Part shown: in pieces, positions 18,113-26,064 of the stretch
How positions within the stretch are numbered: the stretch's first letter is position 1
Layout: each line of letters begins with the position of its first letter
Origin: Eremococcus coleocola DSM 15696
Lineage (GTDB): Bacteria; Bacillota; Bacilli; Lactobacillales; Aerococcaceae
DNA length: 40,766 nt
Direction of reading: 5' to 3'
Assembly (NCBI RefSeq): GCF_000428865.1
Contig: NZ_AUAT01000021.1
Location: forward strand, 1-40,766
Position numbers and translations under genes: made by a program
The notes under the pieces: model-generated
Database searches by the model: none
What the model saw: only the letters and a program-made list of their open reading frames with translations
Told to the model about the DNA's origin: nothing

Positions 18113-18646
18113 TTATTTACTTTCAATGACAGCGTTAAGGGCATAAGCCATCTTAAGCGCAGGAGACATTTGTTGTAATACAGATGCAGTATTGCGGATT
18201 GGAGCTTGTAATACTTGCGCCAACATCGCAAGGAGTTCTTCGCGTCCAGGCATAGATGCTACTTGGTTGATTACTTCAACGTTCGCTACTTTACCTTCTA
18301 CGAGACCACCCTTGATACTTAAGTTTTCAGCCTTTTTAGCAAATTCAGAAAGGATCTTAGCAGGTGCTACGATGTCTTCTGATGAAAATGCTACGGCAGT
18401 AGGTCCTGCGAAATATTCGTCAAGGCCTTCAATGTTTGCATCCTTAGCTGCACGACGTAAGATAGTGTTCTTTAACACTTGCATTTCAACGCCTGCTTCA
18501 CGTAATTGTTTACGTAATTCAGTCACTTCAGCAACGTTAAGACCAAGATAGTCAACAACAATCACAGATGCAGAATTTTGTAATTTTTCAGAAATTGCAG
18601 CTACTTGAGCTGCTTTTTCTTCAACGGTTACTAATCCTCTTGCCAA
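18113..18646 (-). CDS. rplJ: Large ribosomal subunit protein uL10
   Basis: The base of the ribosomal stalk; it binds 23S rRNA and L12 dimers. The 177-residue protein begins [18 protein letters not shown] and contains the conserved [23 protein letters not shown] region. The C-terminal helix that binds L12 is present. Translation starts at TTG (18644-18646), with GGAGGTGAAAAAGAT just upstream. Expression is controlled by the L10 leader RNA at 18671-18800, to which L10-L12 complexes bind in other bacteria. Confidence 0.99.
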   Translation of the reverse strand: MARGLVTVEEKAAQVAAISEKLQNSASVIVVDYLGLNVAEVTELRKQLREAGVEMQVLKNTILRRAAKDANIEGLDEYFAGPTAVAFSSEDIVAPAKILSEFAKKAENLSIKGGLVEGKVANVEVINQVASMPGREELLAMLAQVLQAPIRNTASVLQQMSPALKMAYALNAVIESK

Positions 18647-18670
18647 ATCTTTTTCACCTCCATAAAGTTG

Positions 18671-18800
18671 ATAGAGATTTTTATAAATAAAAATCTCTAT
18701 GCCACCTTAGACATAGAGATAGATTCCTGATTATTATAGGAACTTCCTCGGTAAGAAATTAAGGCCGGGGCCACTTACTGTCTACGGTCGTTTAACACAG
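18671..18800 (-). ncRNA. L10 leader: autoregulatory mRNA element with attenuator
   Basis: The 5' leader of rplJL. On the minus strand a CCGAGGAAGTTCC-containing region with AATAA-type loops resembles the L10 binding site. Further down, ATCTCTATG can pair with CATAGAGAT (18693-18701 with 18712-18720), followed by TTTTATTTAT, making an intrinsic terminator. An alternative 13-bp hairpin (18671-18683 with 18688-18700) uses the same CATAGAGAT-side bases, so the two structures exclude each other. This is the expected layout for attenuation by excess L10-L12. Confidence 0.85.
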
Positions 18801-18805
18801 ATAGT

Positions 18806-18834
18806 ATTCTAATGGAAATACTTCTATGAGTCAA
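18806..18834 (-). promoter_or_regulatory. Promoter of rplJ-rplL
   Basis: Minus-strand TTGACT (18829-18834), a 17-base spacer and TAGAAT (18806-18811). Transcription would start near 18799 at the beginning of the L10 leader. Confidence 0.85.
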
Positions 18835-18848
18835 TACTTATTTGTATT

Positions 18849-19544
18849 TTATAATGCTGCGGCAGCAACATCTAATTTGATACCAGGTCCAAAGGTAGTT
18901 GTTAAAGTTAAGCTTTGGATATAAACACCTTTAGCAGATGCTGGTTTCAAACGTAAGATTTCATTATGTAAAGCTTTGAAGTTTTCAACAAGTTTGGCAT
19001 CATCAAATGATACTTTACCAATTGGAACACTTACAATACCAGCTTTATCGGCACGGTAAGTTACTTGACCAGCCTTGATATCAGTCACGGCTTTAGTTAC
19101 ATCCATGGTAACTGTACCGGTTTTAGGGTTTGGCATTAAGCCTTTTGGTCCTAAGACCCGACCTAAACGACCAACTTGACCCATCATGTTAGGTGTTGCC
19201 ACCATCACATCGAAGTCTAACCAACCGTCAGAAATTTTGTCGATTAAGTCAGCTTCACCAACGAAGTCTGCGCCAGCGGCTTTAGCTTCTTCAGCTTTTT
19301 CACCAGAAGCGATTACGACTACGGTTTGAGTCTTACCAGTTCCGTTTGGCAACACCATTGCGCCACGGATTTGTTGATCTGCTTTACGAACGTCAATATT
19401 TAAGTTATATGCGACTTCAACGGTTGCGTCAAAGCCAGCAAAGTCGATTTCTTTTGCTAATGCAACTGCTTCACTTGGTGCGTAGAATTTTTCGCGATCT
19501 ACTTTTTCAAGGGCAGCTTGATATTTTTTGCCTTTTTTAGCCAT
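18849..19544 (-). CDS. rplA: Large ribosomal subunit protein uL1
   Basis: The 231-residue L1 stalk protein, which binds 23S rRNA helices 76-78 and helps tRNA leave the E site. It is also a translational repressor of its own mRNA in many bacteria. It starts [16 protein letters not shown], with the conserved [16 protein letters not shown] near residue 125. I use ATG 19542-19544, preceded by TAGGAGGAATTATA; the longer open frame to 19589 has no ribosome binding site and covers an RNA regulatory hairpin. It is downstream of rplK in the same operon. Confidence 0.99.
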   Translation of the reverse strand: MAKKGKKYQAALEKVDREKFYAPSEAVALAKEIDFAGFDATVEVAYNLNIDVRKADQQIRGAMVLPNGTGKTQTVVVIASGEKAEEAKAAGADFVGEADLIDKISDGWLDFDVMVATPNMMGQVGRLGRVLGPKGLMPNPKTGTVTMDVTKAVTDIKAGQVTYRADKAGIVSVPIGKVSFDDAKLVENFKALHNEILRLKPASAKGVYIQSLTLTTTFGPGIKLDVAAAAL

Positions 19545-19563
19545 TATAATTCCTCCTATACTT

Positions 19564-19589
19564 GTGGTTTTAGCGGTACTACCTCCCAC
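19564..19589 (-). promoter_or_regulatory. Candidate L1-binding mRNA hairpin upstream of rplA
   Basis: Minus-strand GTGGGAGG, a short stem, CCGC and AAAACCAC form a hairpin with an asymmetric internal loop 20 bases before the rplA start. The same architecture recurs upstream of rplK (20085-20114). It matches the type of 23S-mimic used by L1 to repress its operon. Confidence 0.65.
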
Positions 19590-19625
19590 ACCCGATAGAC
19601 ACGGGGCGAGAAGCTGCGATTATGC

Positions 19626-20051
19626 CTAGTCTTCGACGGTGATACCCATTGAACGGGCAGAACCTTCGATCATACGCATGGCAGCTTCTACGTCTGCTGC
19701 GTTTAAATCTTGCATTTTTAATTCGGCAATTTCTTTGACTTGTTGACGAGTCACTGAAGCTACTTTTTTCTTGTTAGGTTCGCCAGATGCTTTAGTGATT
19801 CCAGCAGCTTTTTTCAATAGAACTGGAGCTGGTGGAGTCTTAGTAATGAATGTAAATGAACGGTCTTCATATACATCGATTACAACTGGGATAATCATCC
19901 CATTTTGATCTTGCGTACGAGCGTTGAATTCTTTACAGAATCCCATAATATTTACTTGTGCTTGACCTAGGGCTGGACCAACTGGTGGAGCTGGGCTAGC
20001 TTGTCCCGCAGGGATTTGTAATTTCACTTGGTTTACTACTTTTTTAGCCAC
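19626..20051 (-). CDS. rplK: Large ribosomal subunit protein uL11
   Basis: The 141-residue protein of the GTPase-associated centre; it binds 23S rRNA together with L10 and is needed for RelA activation by uncharged tRNA. The thiopeptide-contacting proline-rich segment [18 protein letters not shown] and the C-terminal rRNA-binding GSARSMGI are intact. The start is GTG at 20049-20051 after AAGGAGG; the upstream in-frame ATG at 20114 lies in the regulatory leader. First gene of rplK-rplA. Confidence 0.99.
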   Translation of the reverse strand: MAKKVVNQVKLQIPAGQASPAPPVGPALGQAQVNIMGFCKEFNARTQDQNGMIIPVVIDVYEDRSFTFITKTPPAPVLLKKAAGITKASGEPNKKKVASVTRQQVKEIAELKMQDLNAADVEAAMRMIEGSARSMGITVED

Positions 20052-20084
20052 GAAAGTTTCCTCCTTATAAATTATATTCGTGAT

Positions 20085-20114
20085 GTGGTTTGCGGAATCG
20101 ACGATTCCTCCCAC
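20085..20114 (-). promoter_or_regulatory. Candidate L1-binding mRNA hairpin upstream of rplK
   Basis: Minus-strand GTGGGA, GGAATCG/CGATTCC stem, GCAAACCAC. The outer GTGG/CCAC pairs and the GA versus GCAAA internal loop match the hairpin before rplA. It lies about 35 bases upstream of the rplK start. A second hairpin, GTGCG/CGCAC (20120-20135), precedes it in the leader. Confidence 0.65.
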
Positions 20115-20141
20115 TCATTGTGCGTACATGCGCACCGAAAT

Positions 20142-20169
20142 ATTATAACATATCTAAAGACAATAGCAA
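20142..20169 (-). promoter_or_regulatory. Promoter of rplK-rplA
   Basis: Minus-strand TTGCTA (20164-20169), 16 bases, then TATAAT (20142-20147) preceded by TGT, a strong extended -10. Confidence 0.85.
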
Positions 20170-20187
20170 GTAAAATATATTAATTTA

Positions 20188-20241
20188 TAGAAAAAGCTCC
20201 AAATTTCCATGGTTTTTCACACCTAGGGGAGCTTGGAGCTT
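20188..20241 (-). terminator. Intrinsic terminator of the phn transporter operon
   Basis: AAGCTCCAA (20194-20202) pairs with TTGGAGCTT (20233-20241), followed on the minus strand by TTTCTATAAA. It ends about 20 bases after the last transporter gene. Confidence 0.85.
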
Positions 20242-20262
20242 AATTATTTTGATAGGGATTAA

Positions 20263-21075
20263 TTAACCATTGGCCAAACGTTTTCTCAAATAGGAAGAGA
20301 AGAACTCAACAAACAAGATTAAGACCACTAAGCCAACCAGAATCGCACCAACTTGAGTCCACCGGTTAGAAGACATAGCGAACTTCAATGGCGCCCCAAT
20401 CCCACCGGCACCTACCAAACCAAGGATGGTTGCATCCCGTAGGTTCATATCATAACGGAAGATTACGGTTGAAATAAGGGAAGACCAGAGCTGAGGAATA
20501 ATACCACAACGAATTTTCTCAAAGGTATTACAACCAGCCGCGTCTAAGGCTTCTAGAATAGACTTATCAATGTCATCAATGGTTTCACTGAAAAGCTTGG
20601 TTAACATTCCAATGGAAGTGACCGACAGGGTCATGACCCCTGCGAAAGGTCCTGGGCCAGTTACCCGAATAAACATCAAGCCGTAGACAAAACCAGGGAT
20701 GGTCCGAATGGCCATAACGAGGACCCGGGTAATAATCACAACTGGCATAGGTACCACCTTACTGGAAGCTAAGAAGGCTAATGGGAAGGAGAAGAAAGCT
20801 CCAACCAGCGTTCCTAATAGGGCAATTGCCATCGTTTCAATTAATAGATAAGGTACTGATTGCTTAGTCATATTAAATAGGAGTTCAGGATCTGGGTGCA
20901 GAATCCCTTGCATAATACTAACCGCAAAGGTAATCCCCTTATTAGCAATTCCCACTTCATCAATGGTAGACCCTGACCAAACAATTAAAGCTACAACCAA
21001 GAGGGTCCAGAAAATTGTTTGCAGACGATTAGTATCTTTCTTTTCATACATTTCATTTATACGTTCAATCATCAT
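20263..21075 (-). CDS. phnE: Phosphonate-type ABC transporter permease (second PhnE)
   Basis: A 270-residue integral membrane subunit with about six hydrophobic segments. It carries the EAA-type ATPase contact LEALDAAGCNTFEKIRCGIIPQ and a family-typical ATILGLVGAGGIG near the end. It forms a heterodimer with the permease encoded just upstream (eight-base gap). Two adjacent ATGs (21073-21075 and 21070-21072) follow AGGGGGTG; either may start. No C-P lyase genes are nearby, so the transported compound may be a phosphonate, phosphite or an organophosphate. Confidence 0.92.
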   Translation of the reverse strand: MMIERINEMYEKKDTNRLQTIFWTLLVVALIVWSGSTIDEVGIANKGITFAVSIMQGILHPDPELLFNMTKQSVPYLLIETMAIALLGTLVGAFFSFPLAFLASSKVVPMPVVIITRVLVMAIRTIPGFVYGLMFIRVTGPGPFAGVMTLSVTSIGMLTKLFSETIDDIDKSILEALDAAGCNTFEKIRCGIIPQLWSSLISTVIFRYDMNLRDATILGLVGAGGIGAPLKFAMSSNRWTQVGAILVGLVVLILFVEFFSSYLRKRLANG

Positions 21076-21083
21076 GCCACCCC

Positions 21084-21920
21084 CTAAGTTAATTTACTTC
21101 TTAAATAACGACTGGTTGTTTCGATAACCCCCACCGTTATGAAGAGACAAAGTAGAATCATACCGACATTTTCATATTCACGCCAACCTAGGTTTTCATC
21201 TAAGATGAGCCCAATCCCACCAGCACCAACATATCCTAAGATCGCCGCATGACGGACATTTCCTTCAAAGGTATAAAGAGCCACTGATAGATAAGCTGGC
21301 AAGACTTGAGGTTTAATTGCTCCCAAAAAGCTGTAGAGTTTATTTGCCCCTAAAGCTTCCATGGCTTCATAAGGTAACATATCCGCAGTTTCGATAGCTT
21401 CATAGAGTTGTTTAGCCACGAAAGAGAAGGTAAAGATTGAAATAGCTAAAGTACCAGCGAAGGTACCCAAACCAAAGATATAGGTCAAGATAAGGGCAAT
21501 GACCAAGGTTGGTAGGGTCCTTACTAAGGATAAGAAGAACTTTAAGAAACCAGTGATAAACCGATTTTTGGTTAGGTTCGAAGCTGCCCACATAGCGAAA
21601 GGAATTGCTAAGAGCGAACCAATAATAGTTCCTAACACCGACATTTTAATCGTATCAAATAAGGGCGGTAAGACATCTTTAACAAAGTCAAAAGCAGGTG
21701 GATACATCCGTTTTAAAATAACAAAGAACTGATGGCCACGTTTTAATAAGACACTTAAGTCAAAACCGGTTAATTTGGCAGAAAGGTAAACTAAGACCAA
21801 AACCACTAAAACTACTAGCCAGGTTAAAGAACGTTTTTTATAAACAACTTTCCCATTGGGTAAGGTAATGGCTTGCGGTTTTAACCAAGACTTTGAAGCT
21901 TGCGACTGATTATTCGCCAT
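21084..21920 (-). CDS. phnE: Phosphonate-type ABC transporter permease (first PhnE)
   Basis: The 278-residue partner permease. A cytoplasmic N-terminus of about 30 residues precedes six hydrophobic segments. The coupling loop is MEALGANKLYSFLGAIKPQ, and AAILGYVGAGGIG is the same signature as in the second permease. The ATG at 21918-21920 overlaps the end of phnC by 11 bases and is preceded by GGAGGAGG, indicating translational coupling. The two permeases are clearly paralogous but diverged, as in other phnCDEE operons. Confidence 0.93.
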   Translation of the reverse strand: MANNQSQASKSWLKPQAITLPNGKVVYKKRSLTWLVVLVVLVLVYLSAKLTGFDLSVLLKRGHQFFVILKRMYPPAFDFVKDVLPPLFDTIKMSVLGTIIGSLLAIPFAMWAASNLTKNRFITGFLKFFLSLVRTLPTLVIALILTYIFGLGTFAGTLAISIFTFSFVAKQLYEAIETADMLPYEAMEALGANKLYSFLGAIKPQVLPAYLSVALYTFEGNVRHAAILGYVGAGGIGLILDENLGWREYENVGMILLCLFITVGVIETTSRYLRSKLT

Positions 21921-22680
21921 GGTGGGCCTCCTCCGTAGCAGGTGCCTGACCCTTATAAATATGGTTTAAAACTTCAGGGGTTACTTGGTCTGATGGGCCA
22001 TCATAAACCACAGCCCCTTCTCTAATCCCAATAATCCGATCACAATACTCCAAGGCTAATTCCACATGGTGGATATTAATTAAAATAGTAATATTGTCAT
22101 CTTTATTAATATTCTTAAAGTCTTGCATAACGACAGCGGCAGTAACTGGGTCGAGTGAGGCGACTGGTTCATCGGCTAAGATAATGCGAGGGTCTTGCGC
22201 CAAGGTACGGGCTAAAGCTACCCGTTGTTGTTGTCCCCCAGAAAGTTGGTCAACCCGAGTATAGGCCTTATCCAAAATACCTACTCGGTCTAAAGCTTCT
22301 AGGGCTTTAATTTCTTCTTCCTTCTTATAGTAACCAAGCAAGACGCGCCAGAAGGGTAGGTCTGGCACAAAGGCAGATAGGACATTGGTAATAACCTTTG
22401 CCCGGGTTACCAAATTAAATGATTGGAAAATCATCCCAACCTTACGACGGAAACGCCGTAATTCTTTCCCTTTTAAGGCGGGAACAGAGACATCATCAAC
22501 TTCTAAAACACCTTCAGAAATAGGGTGCATTTTATTAATCGTACGAATCAAGGTAGATTTACCAGCACCCGATAATCCGATAATACCGATAAACTCCCCT
22601 TGTTGGATTTCTAAATTCACATCTTTTAAGGCTAACACATCATTGCCATAACGTTTATAGACATGTTCAAACTTAATCAT
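21910..22680 (-). CDS. phnC: Phosphonate-type ABC transporter ATP-binding protein
   Basis: A cytoplasmic ATPase of 256 residues. Walker A is GLSGAGKST (about 35-43), the Q-loop MIFQSFNLV, signature LSGGQQQRVALA, Walker B IILADEP and the switch histidine INIHHVELA. It closely follows the PhnC pattern, including the long helical insert after the Q-loop. The ATG follows AAAGGAGAA. It is separated from phnD by two hairpins, one a likely terminator, so its expression is probably lower than that of the binding protein. Confidence 0.95.
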   Translation of the reverse strand: MIKFEHVYKRYGNDVLALKDVNLEIQQGEFIGIIGLSGAGKSTLIRTINKMHPISEGVLEVDDVSVPALKGKELRRFRRKVGMIFQSFNLVTRAKVITNVLSAFVPDLPFWRVLLGYYKKEEEIKALEALDRVGILDKAYTRVDQLSGGQQQRVALARTLAQDPRIILADEPVASLDPVTAAVVMQDFKNINKDDNITILINIHHVELALEYCDRIIGIREGAVVYDGPSDQVTPEVLNHIYKGQAPATEEAHHGE

Positions 22681-22716
22681 ATTGTTCTCCTTTTAATACC
22701 TTTCAATAACTTAGCG

Positions 22717-22774
22717 AAAAAGGGAGCGGGCAAGAAGCGGAAATCATGCGATTCCGCTTCGTATGCCCGCCCCC
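22717..22774 (-). terminator. GC-rich hairpin with U-tract between phnD and phnC
   Basis: Arms 22722-22742 and 22752-22773 pair over about 20 bases with small mismatches, and the minus strand continues TTTTT (22717-22721). The base composition differs sharply from its AT-rich surroundings, and the core GGGAGCGGG is shared with 4922-4930. It probably attenuates transcription after phnD. Confidence 0.75.
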
Positions 22775-22782
22775 GCAAAGCT

Positions 22783-22837
22783 GATTAGGATGAAATAAGT
22801 TGCAAAGCAAGGTGGTTTCATCCAATCAACTACTGCG
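22783..22837 (-). repeat. Second hairpin of the phnD-phnC gap, with a dispersed repeat
   Basis: GATTAGGATGAAA (22783-22795) pairs with TTTCATCCAATC (22816-22827) with one bulge. The minus-strand segment 22807-22837, containing CGCAGTAGTTGATTGGATG, recurs on the plus strand at 28459-28490 with a few changes. Confidence 0.65.
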
Positions 22838-22916
22838 CTTAAAATCAGTCTATTCATAAAATGATGGACATAACTATCTCTTTGCCCAGTCAGTTTCCCC
22901 TAAGTTAATTATTAAA

Positions 22917-23963
22917 TTATTCAGCGTCTTTATCTTGTTCACGCAAGATCTTTTGAGCTTCACGTTCTGTATCATAGTCTTCAGAGGTTGCTGGTTGGTA
23001 ACCTTCATGACTATAAATAGCAATAACTTCTTTACCTTCGTCAGTCTTAGCAATGTTGATGAATGCATTAGCAACGGCTTCTTTTAATTCATCTGTCATT
23101 ACTTCAGAGTTTTTGCTGACAGAAACAGTATCGTTATAAACGTTTGGAGTTACACCAATTACATTAGTTTCTTCCCAAATGCTCTTTTCACGACCCATAT
23201 CTTTAGTCCAAGCTTCAGCATTGTCACGACGTAAGTCAGCAAAACCAACAATGATATCCACTTGTTCAGAAGCTAAACGAGCCACTGAAGATGGGTAAGA
23301 GTCAGATTGAACAACATTTGATAAATCAGAGATTTGTTTACCATCAAAGTTTTGACCTAACCAGATTGAAGGGTAGATATAACCAGAAGATGAAGAAGAT
23401 GACATAACAGCCCATTTAGCTGAATCTAAATCTTCCCAAGTTAATTCTTCACCGTCATTAATTTTTTTAGCTAATTCTTGACCTTTTTCAGAAGGACCAG
23501 CGATAATTAAGCCTTTGTAGTAAGTAACTTGTTCATCACTTTGTTCAGTTTCTTTACCATCGTTCCAGTCAGCTGGATTTTCAGAGTCTTTTGAAAGACC
23601 TTTACGAGTAGAAGTTAAAAGAACATCTACATCATCTTCAAATAAGACATAAGTACCACCAGGAATTAAACCAACATCGATCGTACCGGCAGCCATACCT
23701 TCACCAACAGCTTCATAAGAAGTACCTACTGAGATTTCAACATTCTTCACATCGAAACCTTCTTTAGCCAATTCGTCAATTAACAATTGTTTAAGTGGTT
23801 CAGTTGCAGTAATAATTTCTTCTGGATCACGAGAAGGTACAAAAGCAACACGAAGTGTATCAATTTCTGTTTTGTCTTGAGCAGAAGCATCAACAGCAAA
23901 TAAGTTAAAGAAGACAGCAGCGACTAAGGATAAGACCATTAATACGTTAAAGGTTTTTTTCAC
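22917..23963 (-). CDS. phnD: Phosphonate/phosphate-type ABC transporter substrate-binding protein
   Basis: The extracellular binding protein of the transporter, 348 residues from the GTG at 23961-23963, which follows GGAGGG. The longer frame from a TTG at 23978 would include that site. The mature part has the family opening LRVAFVPSRDPEEI, then YEAVGEGMAAGTIDVGLIPGG and SSSSSSGYIYPSIWLGQNF, the anion-contacting serines. The N-terminus is a normal signal peptide ending near DASA and has no lipobox cysteine, although Gram-positive binding proteins are usually lipoproteins. It may be retained by an uncleaved signal or be released. It is first in the operon. Confidence 0.93.
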   Translation of the reverse strand: MKKTFNVLMVLSLVAAVFFNLFAVDASAQDKTEIDTLRVAFVPSRDPEEIITATEPLKQLLIDELAKEGFDVKNVEISVGTSYEAVGEGMAAGTIDVGLIPGGTYVLFEDDVDVLLTSTRKGLSKDSENPADWNDGKETEQSDEQVTYYKGLIIAGPSEKGQELAKKINDGEELTWEDLDSAKWAVMSSSSSSGYIYPSIWLGQNFDGKQISDLSNVVQSDSYPSSVARLASEQVDIIVGFADLRRDNAEAWTKDMGREKSIWEETNVIGVTPNVYNDTVSVSKNSEVMTDELKEAVANAFINIAKTDEGKEVIAIYSHEGYQPATSEDYDTEREAQKILREQDKDAE

Positions 23964-23993
23964 GGATTTTCCCTCCAAATATTTGATAATTTA

Positions 23994-24022
23994 ATTGTAG
24001 CTTACACAATATGGTTAAACAA
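23994..24022 (-). promoter_or_regulatory. Promoter of phnD
   Basis: Minus-strand TTGTTT (24017-24022), 17 bases, TACAAT (23994-23999). A direct repeat CAATATG (24007-24013 and 24021-24027) overlaps the -35. Confidence 0.55.
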
Positions 24023-24037
24023 TATGTTAGGGCTTTT

Positions 24038-24056
24038 CTTTACACAAAATTTACAT
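24038..24056 (-). promoter_or_regulatory. TGTAAA-N5-TGTAAA box upstream of phnD
   Basis: A perfect 11-base-period direct repeat, TGTAAA-N5-TGTAAA on the minus strand and TTTACA-N5-TTTACA on the plus strand. It fits the WalR consensus in one orientation and resembles a PhoP box in the other. It lies about 20 bases upstream of the phnD -35. Function is inferred. Confidence 0.35.
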
Positions 24057-24098
24057 TTAATTGAATTCTAATCTAAAATTCGAATGTTTTAATCTGAG

Positions 24099-24989
24099 CT
24101 AGTCTTTAGCCAAATCATGATTCGAAATAATTTGCGGCATAATTCCTAAACCAACCGCACCAGGCCCCCCATGAACGCCTAAAACTGGTGTCAAGTATCC
24201 AATCCTAAAAGGAAAATTGATTCCTTGTTGGATAAGATAGTATTTCACTGCCAAAGCTTCTTTTAAGGCATCTCCGTGAGCAAGCGCAATTACGAATTTA
24301 TCGCCAAATTTAGCTTGAGCCGATTGAACAATTTGTAGCCAATGCTTATAGAGACTCTTATGGGTCCGGACCTTGTCAAAAACCTGGACCGACCCATCTG
24401 GTGAAAAGTAAATCAAGGGCTTGATACCCAAGACATTGCCTATAAAGGCTTGTGCTGTCGACATACGACCACCCTTGGCAATAAATTGTAAATCTTCCAC
24501 GACCACGTAAATTTCAGATTGATCGGCTAACCAAGTTAACTTACTTGCAATTTCATCGCTTGTATAACCTGCATCAGCCATCAAGAGGGCCTGGTGGGCC
24601 ATATTTTCCATTACAAACGAAGTTCCTTTGGAATCGATGACATAAGTAGCTAGTCGGTCTTGGTAATCTGATGCCACCATTTGCACACTTTGGTAAGTCC
24701 CTGAGATCTGAGCGGCCAAAGTAATCACAAAGACCGTATTGTAGCCATCCGCTACTAGTTGGTCAAATAAGTCATAAACCTGATCTAATCGAGGTTGTGA
24801 GGTCTTGGGTGGTTCTGGACTATGGCGTAACCGTTGATAGAAGTCATGCATCACTTGGTCATCACTGACATCTTCATAAATATCACCCTCAGCAAATAAA
24901 AGAGACAGACGCAGGATATAAAAGTCTGGATCTGCCATTAATTGTTTGCTGGGAGTTGCGGTAGAATCAACAATAACTGCTGTTTTCAT
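24099..24989 (-). CDS. DegV family protein (fatty-acid binding, FakB-like)
   Basis: A 296-residue cytoplasmic protein of the DegV family, members of which bind a fatty acid and present it to the kinase FakA for phosphorylation. Visible family marks are the start MKTAVIVDSTA, the PKTSQP motif near residue 60, GTYQSVQ in the second domain, KGGRMS near residue 168 and the C-terminal HGGPGAVG. Which fatty acid it prefers is not readable. The ribosome binding site AAAAGGA lies in the end of the preceding gene at longer than usual spacing. No fakA is in the window. Confidence 0.93.
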   Translation of the reverse strand: MKTAVIVDSTATPSKQLMADPDFYILRLSLLFAEGDIYEDVSDDQVMHDFYQRLRHSPEPPKTSQPRLDQVYDLFDQLVADGYNTVFVITLAAQISGTYQSVQMVASDYQDRLATYVIDSKGTSFVMENMAHQALLMADAGYTSDEIASKLTWLADQSEIYVVVEDLQFIAKGGRMSTAQAFIGNVLGIKPLIYFSPDGSVQVFDKVRTHKSLYKHWLQIVQSAQAKFGDKFVIALAHGDALKEALAVKYYLIQQGINFPFRIGYLTPVLGVHGGPGAVGLGIMPQIISNHDLAKD

Positions 24990-24998
24990 TTATGAGTC

Positions 24999-26036
24999 TC
25001 AATCCTTTTTACTAGTTTTATTTATCCTAATCATAATTAAGAGGAGCAGTAAGACTAAAGCCATCGCCCCCATTAGAATATATTGGCGGGCACTAGCAAA
25101 TAATTGAGTTAATATTGCTAAGCTAGAAAATAATAAGGTGATAAAAATCATAATAGCCACAACCTGCCATTCTTTCAAACCTAATCTCAGTAGGCGATGA
25201 TGAACATGATCGTGGTCAGCCACTACAATCGATTTACCCGTCATGAAACGGCGAAGCACCGCAAAAAAAGCATCAAATAAAGGGACCAGATAGATTAAGA
25301 CGGGGACTGCTAAAGAATAGAAAGAGGCATTCTTTAAATTTGTCACACTCAAACTTGCATACATAAAGCCAATAAACAAGGCTCCAGTATCCCCTAAATA
25401 AATCTTGGCTGGTTGCCAATTAAAAGGAATGAAACCCAGGATAGCTCCGCTTAAGATCAGTAACATGACCAAGATAGAAAGACTTATTGAAATTGAAAAA
25501 AAATATGTCGTGACAATTAGGGTAATCAGTGAAATTAAGGTGACTGAACTCGCTAATCCGTCCAAACCATCGATTAAATTAATGGCATTCGTCATCAGAA
25601 AAATCCACACCATGGTTAGTAAATAGGTTATTATTTGAAATAAACTATCTGACACAGTGGGTAAAAGGGTCGTCGAAAAAGAGACGTTTGCCCAAAAGTA
25701 GATAATATTAGCCGCTAATAAAACACCTGCACTTTTCAACCACGGTTTCAGATTATATAAATCATCTAAAATACCCGTAATTAAGACTAAGGTAGAGGCA
25801 AGAAAGAGGGCTAAGAGCGACTGAACTAAAAAAAAGCTAGGATTAAAGAAATAAAAGGCGGTCCAAAAGGCAAAATAAATCCCTAGCCCGCCTAAGGTTA
25901 CGACTTGCCGATGATTTTTTAAATCATGAACATCTTGATCATAAACCTGAATCTTCTTTCCTAACCAAAGTAAAAGAAGTGAAAAAATAGTCGCTAAAAA
26001 CCAAGCTAAGGCCGCATATGAAAATAATGGTCCCAC
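24999..26036 (-). CDS. tagO: Undecaprenyl-phosphate sugar-1-phosphate transferase (TagO/WecA family)
   Basis: An integral membrane enzyme that transfers GlcNAc-1-phosphate (or a related sugar) to undecaprenyl phosphate, starting wall teichoic acid or other cell-envelope glycan synthesis. The 345-residue protein has about ten hydrophobic segments and the MraY/WecA motifs. These are DLKNHRQVVTLGGLGIYF, the Mg-binding NAINLIDGLDGLA, YLGDTGALFIGF and the loop ADHDHVHHRLLRLG (His-rich motif). The last motif distinguishes it from MraY. The GTG start (26034-26036) is preceded by GAAGGG. It is downstream of nadE by 28 bases and probably co-transcribed. Confidence 0.92.
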   Translation of the reverse strand: MGPLFSYAALAWFLATIFSLLLLWLGKKIQVYDQDVHDLKNHRQVVTLGGLGIYFAFWTAFYFFNPSFFLVQSLLALFLASTLVLITGILDDLYNLKPWLKSAGVLLAANIIYFWANVSFSTTLLPTVSDSLFQIITYLLTMVWIFLMTNAINLIDGLDGLASSVTLISLITLIVTTYFFSISISLSILVMLLILSGAILGFIPFNWQPAKIYLGDTGALFIGFMYASLSVTNLKNASFYSLAVPVLIYLVPLFDAFFAVLRRFMTGKSIVVADHDHVHHRLLRLGLKEWQVVAIMIFITLLFSSLAILTQLFASARQYILMGAMALVLLLLLIMIRINKTSKKD

Positions 26037-26064
26037 ACTTTTCCCTTCTCTCTAACACTTGTTT

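Noticed and set aside
22717-22837. Tandem hairpins considered as a CRISPR remnant
   Set aside because: Only two unlike palindromes, no repeat-spacer periodicity and no cas genes.
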